Origin: Beroe ovata
Taxonomy: Eukaryota; Ctenophora; Nuda; Beroida; Beroidae
Assembly: GCA_946803715.1 (NCBI GenBank)
Contig: CAMPET010000214.1
Coordinates: 1-64,000, forward strand
Reading direction: 5' to 3'
DNA: 64,000 nt
The notes under the pieces were generated by a model. That model did not search any database, was not told where the DNA came from, and saw only the letters and a list, made by a program, of their open reading frames with translations. The position numbers were made by a program, and so were the translations under genes. Positions within the stretch are counted from its first letter, which is position 1, and the number at the start of each line of letters is the position of its first letter. Of the stretch, positions 60,101 to 64,000 are shown piece after piece.

Positions 60101-63100
60101 GAAGAGAGAGTAAGTCTGAGTGAAATAAATACTTTAATACCTCGAAAATTCAAATCCGTTGGAATAAGATGTATGAAATGTCTAACAAATAATCATGCCA
60201 TAACTTATAGTATTAGTATTAATTCCCCTCGAATCCAAAAGTGGACTTAATGGAGAAAACTAGTAATGCAATGCTGTAGAGCAAGTTAGAAAAGAGACCA
60301 TTCAAGCAATTATGTATTTCTCTGTTCCGGTTTAATAGTTTCATTATCACTTTTACGAACACGCTCTCGTTTCCACTCTAATGTTTAATCACCAACGATT
60401 CAAAACGATTAACTCGCAATCAGTACCTACTTACACGACGCGTTTCTGAGATGTGACGGTTTGTGTATTAGTTTGAAAGTACATGAGGTCCACAAATACA
60501 GAGAGGACTGTCTGCTTTGAAATGACAGTAGTAGGTATGTGTGACTGCAATATTATGTGAGAAGGAAGCGAGCGATGCACAGACGAAGCCAATCATCATA
60601 CCTACCAGTAAGATCATTATGTCCTAAATTCCTGAACGCGTTTTAGCCGCAAATATGATCATTTAGCTATACGCAGAGAGTCGAGTTATAATCAAATTAC
60701 CAATCCCAGAGCAGTTGTCGAAAATATCATAATCCACAACAGCTGTAACAGGGTCGCAAGAAATCAAATACAGAACGAGTATGAGATGAAATATTACGTA
60801 TACAACTTCGCGGAAAATCAAACATCGCGAAAAACTATTTCAAAGAACTGCAATTTAACGAAAAGAAACTCCCAAACAATATAATACACGTCTATCGGCA
60901 AATAAAATGCTGAAAGTGTGACATCTCTGCCTATTCCTGGTCGCAGGATGGTATTATTAGCATCTAGAATGAGGTAATATGTATATTAGCAAATTCGACA
61001 GTGAAGAATATCAATATGTGAAGAAATTAAATCATCGATGGAACTGATAGATTGCCCGTAATATACTATAGCGTCCACTGAGCAATTCCGTGACATTCCA
61101 TGAGAATGTGTTGCCGCATATTGTGATATTCCCGCGAATATTCTGCAACCCGTTTCCGGTATTGCCGCGCGTCTATTTTGGGAAATGTACTAGTAATTTG
61201 CTGGCAATAGTGACTGTAATTGGTGCTGTCACTTATACTGATTCTTCTCTGTTGCCTCTTGCATGATATACAATGGTGTGGGAGTGCCCAGCACGCCGCC
61301 ATCAGTTCCATCATCACCCTCTCTCTCTCTTCTCCCCTCTCTTGATATGCTCCCCTCTTTTCTCTTCCATCCCTCTCCTTCTGTGTGACTCGCTCCCTCC
61401 ACAAAGCATTGCCCATCTCTCTGCTCTCTCCATTTCACCCCTGTTCATTTCACACGTCATGCAAAATACCATACTCAACCCCCCTCCACCCCCAGGCATC
61501 CCACAAGACACTCAAGGACCACAGCACGAAGATGGATAAGAGGGTGGGTGAGCTGGTCACCAAGCTCCAGGACAAGGACTCTTCCCACTTGGCAGAGTTG
61601 GAGAATATACGGCTACACCTGAACAAGCAGGAGAGACTAACGGAGCTTTACAACAACAACTGCGACGAATACCAGGTATGAAGATCTGGTAGTATAAGTC
61701 ATAGTATAGTGCTAACAATCAATAGAACAAGAACAGGGAGGTGGTTACAATATGAGAATATGGGGCCTGATTCCTGAGAAAGGGGTGACGGTGGTAAGGA
61801 TCCCAAGGATGTTTGGAAATATCAAACGGTGCTGAATAGTATGAGTGATAGGCGATAGCAGTAAGAAGTGGTGCTAGCAGGCTGAAATACAATATGGCGG
61901 TACTACGTAGTCAGCACTGAAATAGGTAAATAGATAGAAGAAATGCCGTAGTTCTCGAATAATAAGTTGGAAGATCTGCTGAAACCGACGAATCAGAGAG
62001 CAGGAATTATTGGAGAACAAAATCCAGGGCAGTGATCTGTCAAAAAGGAGAGTGCGGTATCTTAACATGTGATACTAGAGGATAGTACATTTCAAAACGT
62101 GTCAGAACGTGTGGTAGAGAGAGCTGCTATTTTTATACCGTGATCTAAGGGCGAGTTTATATTAGGGTTTGCGTGGTATAGATTGAACAACAATGAGCTA
62201 AGAGTTTATAATTGGTATTTATATCTTTTCAAGATATAAATACGGTAATTTTGCCGTTTTTACGTGCTCTCACGTCGGTACTACTGCCGTAAAGTCGGTA
62301 CTACTGCCGTGCTATTGGATGTTGCAGTGTCCTGTATGTTGAGCCAACAATTAGTTCTGTTTATAGGAGGCAGTCTTGTACCAGTTGGTAGGGAATGGGT
62401 TGCGTGGAAATAGTTCTGAAATGAGCGGGTAGAATAGGGAGTATCGCACAGTTTTAGAGCAACACCAGGATCAATATTATTATGCGAAAATATGTCAGAC
62501 ACTTGTTTGAAACCGGGGTTTGGTGAATTTGTCTTCAGTGAAGTTACTCATTAGCATTATTGAACGCAGTAAATCAAGTTCGCCAGGGTATGCGCATAGT
62601 TGATATCCATAGCTATAAAAGGGTAGCAACATTGTAATCGCCAATTATTGCAGCACGATTGGGAGCAACATTGTAAGCAACAATCTTGAGCAACTTGTTT
62701 CCCCCGCAGGGCAAGATCAAAGACCTTACTACGGCCGTGACGGAGATGCAAGCAATGCTCACCAAGGCACAAGAGGAGAACTTGCAGCTTGAGCAACAGA
62801 GCTCTGACGAAATAGCCAAGGTAGGTACGCGACGTAGTGTTATTGCGCTAGATAAGGATGTCTTGCCGCAAATGAGAGAACTAAAAGACTAAAGAAGCCT
62901 AGGTATAGGTATTTCCAAAGTGAATACCTTGTGTAACTACCTACTTAATCGGAGTCAGGTTCTTATTGAAGCTTTAGGTTAACGGTAGGTGTCATTACAT
63001 GTACAAGACAATACTGAAACCAGAATAGACATGTAGCACCGCTATTCTATACTACAACACCTCTTACTGCACGTGTCGTTTATTTATAGTTGCTACACAC

Positions 63101-63681
63101 TACTCGACTATACAATTAGGTAATTATCGGCCCTATTAGAACCGTCATTACCCAGGAGTAAACAGCAACAAGTGACAACATCGGACTACGTAATCGAATG
63201 ATTATGCTGATAATTGATGATGATCAGTCATAATTTTCCTTGCAGTTTTGTAAAATGTAGCAAAATACGGCGAACAGAAGTAATAAGTAGAGCTAATTAA
63301 AGGTGGAGATAATTATTTAATTAGTAAAAGCCAGGGTTTATCCAGGGCTGACAGTTAGTGTTATCACAGAGCGACTAAACTCGGGAATTACGTGATGACT
63401 TTGCTAATCACATGCGTATTCAAGTGCAATTCATACGGTGGCTATCTTATCATAGTTCAGACTCTAATGAATAGCGGGTGTTCTAGTTCACTGGACAATC
63501 ACTGAGTGACACTATGCACTGCCGCAGCACGTAGCTACTATCAAAGACCTGGAGGGTAAGATATCAAAGATGCAGAATGAGCTAGACAACGCTAACGATC
63601 TCATTATGAGTACACGGAAAACCGAGGGATCAAGCTCGCTGGACGTGTCACAACTGTCCTCAACTGCTGTAACCGTCGGAG
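57129..63681 (+). CDS. TPR: Nucleoprotein TPR (5' part; continues beyond window)
   Basis: Seven exons in phase: 57129-57302, 57391-57647, 57899-58070, 58222-58371, 61496-61675, 62710-62820, 63528-63681 (ends in phase 1 at a GTAAGT), covering about 399 residues. The product is almost entirely coiled coil. It matches the conserved N-terminal segment of vertebrate TPR at LKYREERLEQEK, QNTWLTDELAAKTDEL and ELDNANDLIMSTRK, in the same order. TPR forms the nuclear basket filaments of the pore and works in mRNA export and checkpoint signalling. The remaining ~80% of the protein lies past the window. Intron 4 (58372-61495) contains an antisense GPCR gene. Intron 7 begins directly with a minisatellite related to that at 44-47 kb. 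Confidence 0.9.
58971..60086 (-). CDS. Class A (rhodopsin-like) GPCR, intronless
   Basis: A single frame of 371 residues with seven hydrophobic segments. The N-terminus is short with an NSS glycosylation sequon. TM1 carries GTPAN (the conserved Asn), TM2 has an Asp in SFTDTC, and a TM3 Cys (NNFCSLW) can pair with extracellular loop 2 (GFCAGAE). TM7 ends NPCFYYLR, a good NPxxY. The DRY box at the end of TM3 is replaced by SRA (LISISRAISIKFPF), and the TM6 CWxP is ACNTP. The C-terminus is Ser/Arg-rich (SSRRRSS), suited to phosphorylation. Ligand and subfamily are unknown. The gene is nested antisense in TPR intron 4. Confidence 0.85.
   Translation of the reverse strand: MSAGNSSAPVTSGATYLTPPYLTPDFPIADKIIATILSTCFLIGTPANILALIYFARKCRKDIASLLYTAVSFTDTCTSVIQLPYVFVLFSGRKKMMFEDNNFCSLWVQAFYLLTNMSIFLVMLISISRAISIKFPFFVSRKSTVATSILIYSVLCIAKDVVWHYFNTRNFTASTGFCAGAETNSGTKTAELVALLASNIFMFLQVAAPSIIIFLSFLVTLSEFWRKRNMPDVSTQYQQTRRASATIAIFTALFLACNTPYLLVLIGIVISQMFFLYPEPFFESSTMFWYCWVVTAVFLVVLNAALNPCFYYLRMNGFREWISDCIARRHPGSIKNTIIEFKSASSRRRSSAMEFNNALKYHRQVQTEESV
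60087..61495. other. TPR intron 4 remainder
   Basis: It contains the GPCR 5' flank and a CT-rich stretch (about 61310-61495) that leads into the exon 5 acceptor. No other gene was seen. Confidence 0.5.
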
Positions 63682-63689
63682 GTAAGTAA

Positions 63690-63975
63690 TGGGTGTCAGG
63701 GCGGAGTGGTGTCAAGTGAAGTGGTGTCAAGTGAAGTGGTGTTAGGGTGGAGTGGTGTCAGCGAGGAGTGGTGTCAGAGTGAAGTGGTATCAAGTTAAGT
63801 GGTGTTAATCTGCATGGGTGTCAGAGTAAAGTGGTGTTATAGTAAAGTGGTGTCAGAGTAGAGTGGTGTCAGAGTGAAGTGGTGTCAGTGTGTAGTGGTG
63901 TCAGAGTGAAGTGGTGTCAGCGTGGAGTGGTGTCAGAGTAAAGTGGAGTTAGAGCAGAGTGATGTCAGGCGGCAA
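63690..63975 (+). repeat. Minisatellite of gtggtgtcagagtgaa units
   Basis: About sixteen units of ~15-18 bases in TPR intron 7. The core gtggtgtca is the same as in the array at 44.2-47.4 kb. Confidence 0.95.
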
Positions 63976-64000
63976 TTGAGTCACTTGCGTCGTGGGCTAG

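Overview
This is a nuclear chromosome window from an invertebrate animal. Nearly all recognisable genes are broken by GT-AG introns. They encode typical metazoan proteins: DHX16, mitochondrial ATP synthase beta, TPR nucleoporin, KCTD9, CoREST, hnRNP K, a rhodopsin-class GPCR, and a trypsin with LDL-receptor repeats. Retroelement debris, MITE-like inverted repeats, minisatellites and microsatellites lie between them. Gene density (about one gene per 5 kb) and an NRF-6-type acyltransferase suit a compact invertebrate genome, but I could not assign a phylum. Exon models were built by hand: each intron has GT-AG ends and reading phase was checked across every junction.

Layout. 0-3.4 kb: a retrotransposon ORF1-like gene (-) and a decayed LINE reverse transcriptase/RNase H (+). 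3.5-5.2 kb: 3' part of an EGF/laminin-EGF/TSP1 gene (-). 8.0-10.8 kb: a complete ten-exon secreted or GPI-anchored trypsin (+). 12.0-28.1 kb: five consecutive minus-strand genes: KCTD9, an NRF-6-like acyltransferase, a PXA-PX sorting nexin, an HD-domain hydrolase and CoREST. 28.1-33.1 kb: mostly non-coding, with long palindromes, a tRNA-derived SINE, a CpG-rich inverted-repeat block and a broken LTR-retrotransposon gag. 33.3-38.8 kb: DHX16 and ATP synthase beta (+). 39.4-48.0 kb: a sixteen-exon coiled-coil gene (-) whose C-terminal part resembles the dynein stalk and microtubule-binding region. Its introns hold a 3-kb minisatellite and a ~107-bp satellite with an assembly gap. 50.0-50.6 kb: LINE fragment (-). 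51.5-56.6 kb: two hnRNP K-type KH genes (+), the first carrying an internal tandem duplication that gives five KH units. 57.1 kb to window end: the 5' part of TPR (+), with an intronless GPCR nested antisense in intron 4.

Several nuclear RNA functions lie side by side (DHX16 in splicing, hnRNP K, TPR in export). Nothing in the sequence shows co-regulation, and I read this as ordinary gene order rather than a system.

Assembly caution. Nine single-N joins (1818, 5304, 12829, 32120, 38983, 45343, 48487, 49351, 49861) and one 325-base gap are present. At least two joins place near-identical sequence twice: KCTD9 exon 7, and exons 1-2 of the coiled-coil gene. Those copies look like unmerged alleles rather than biology.
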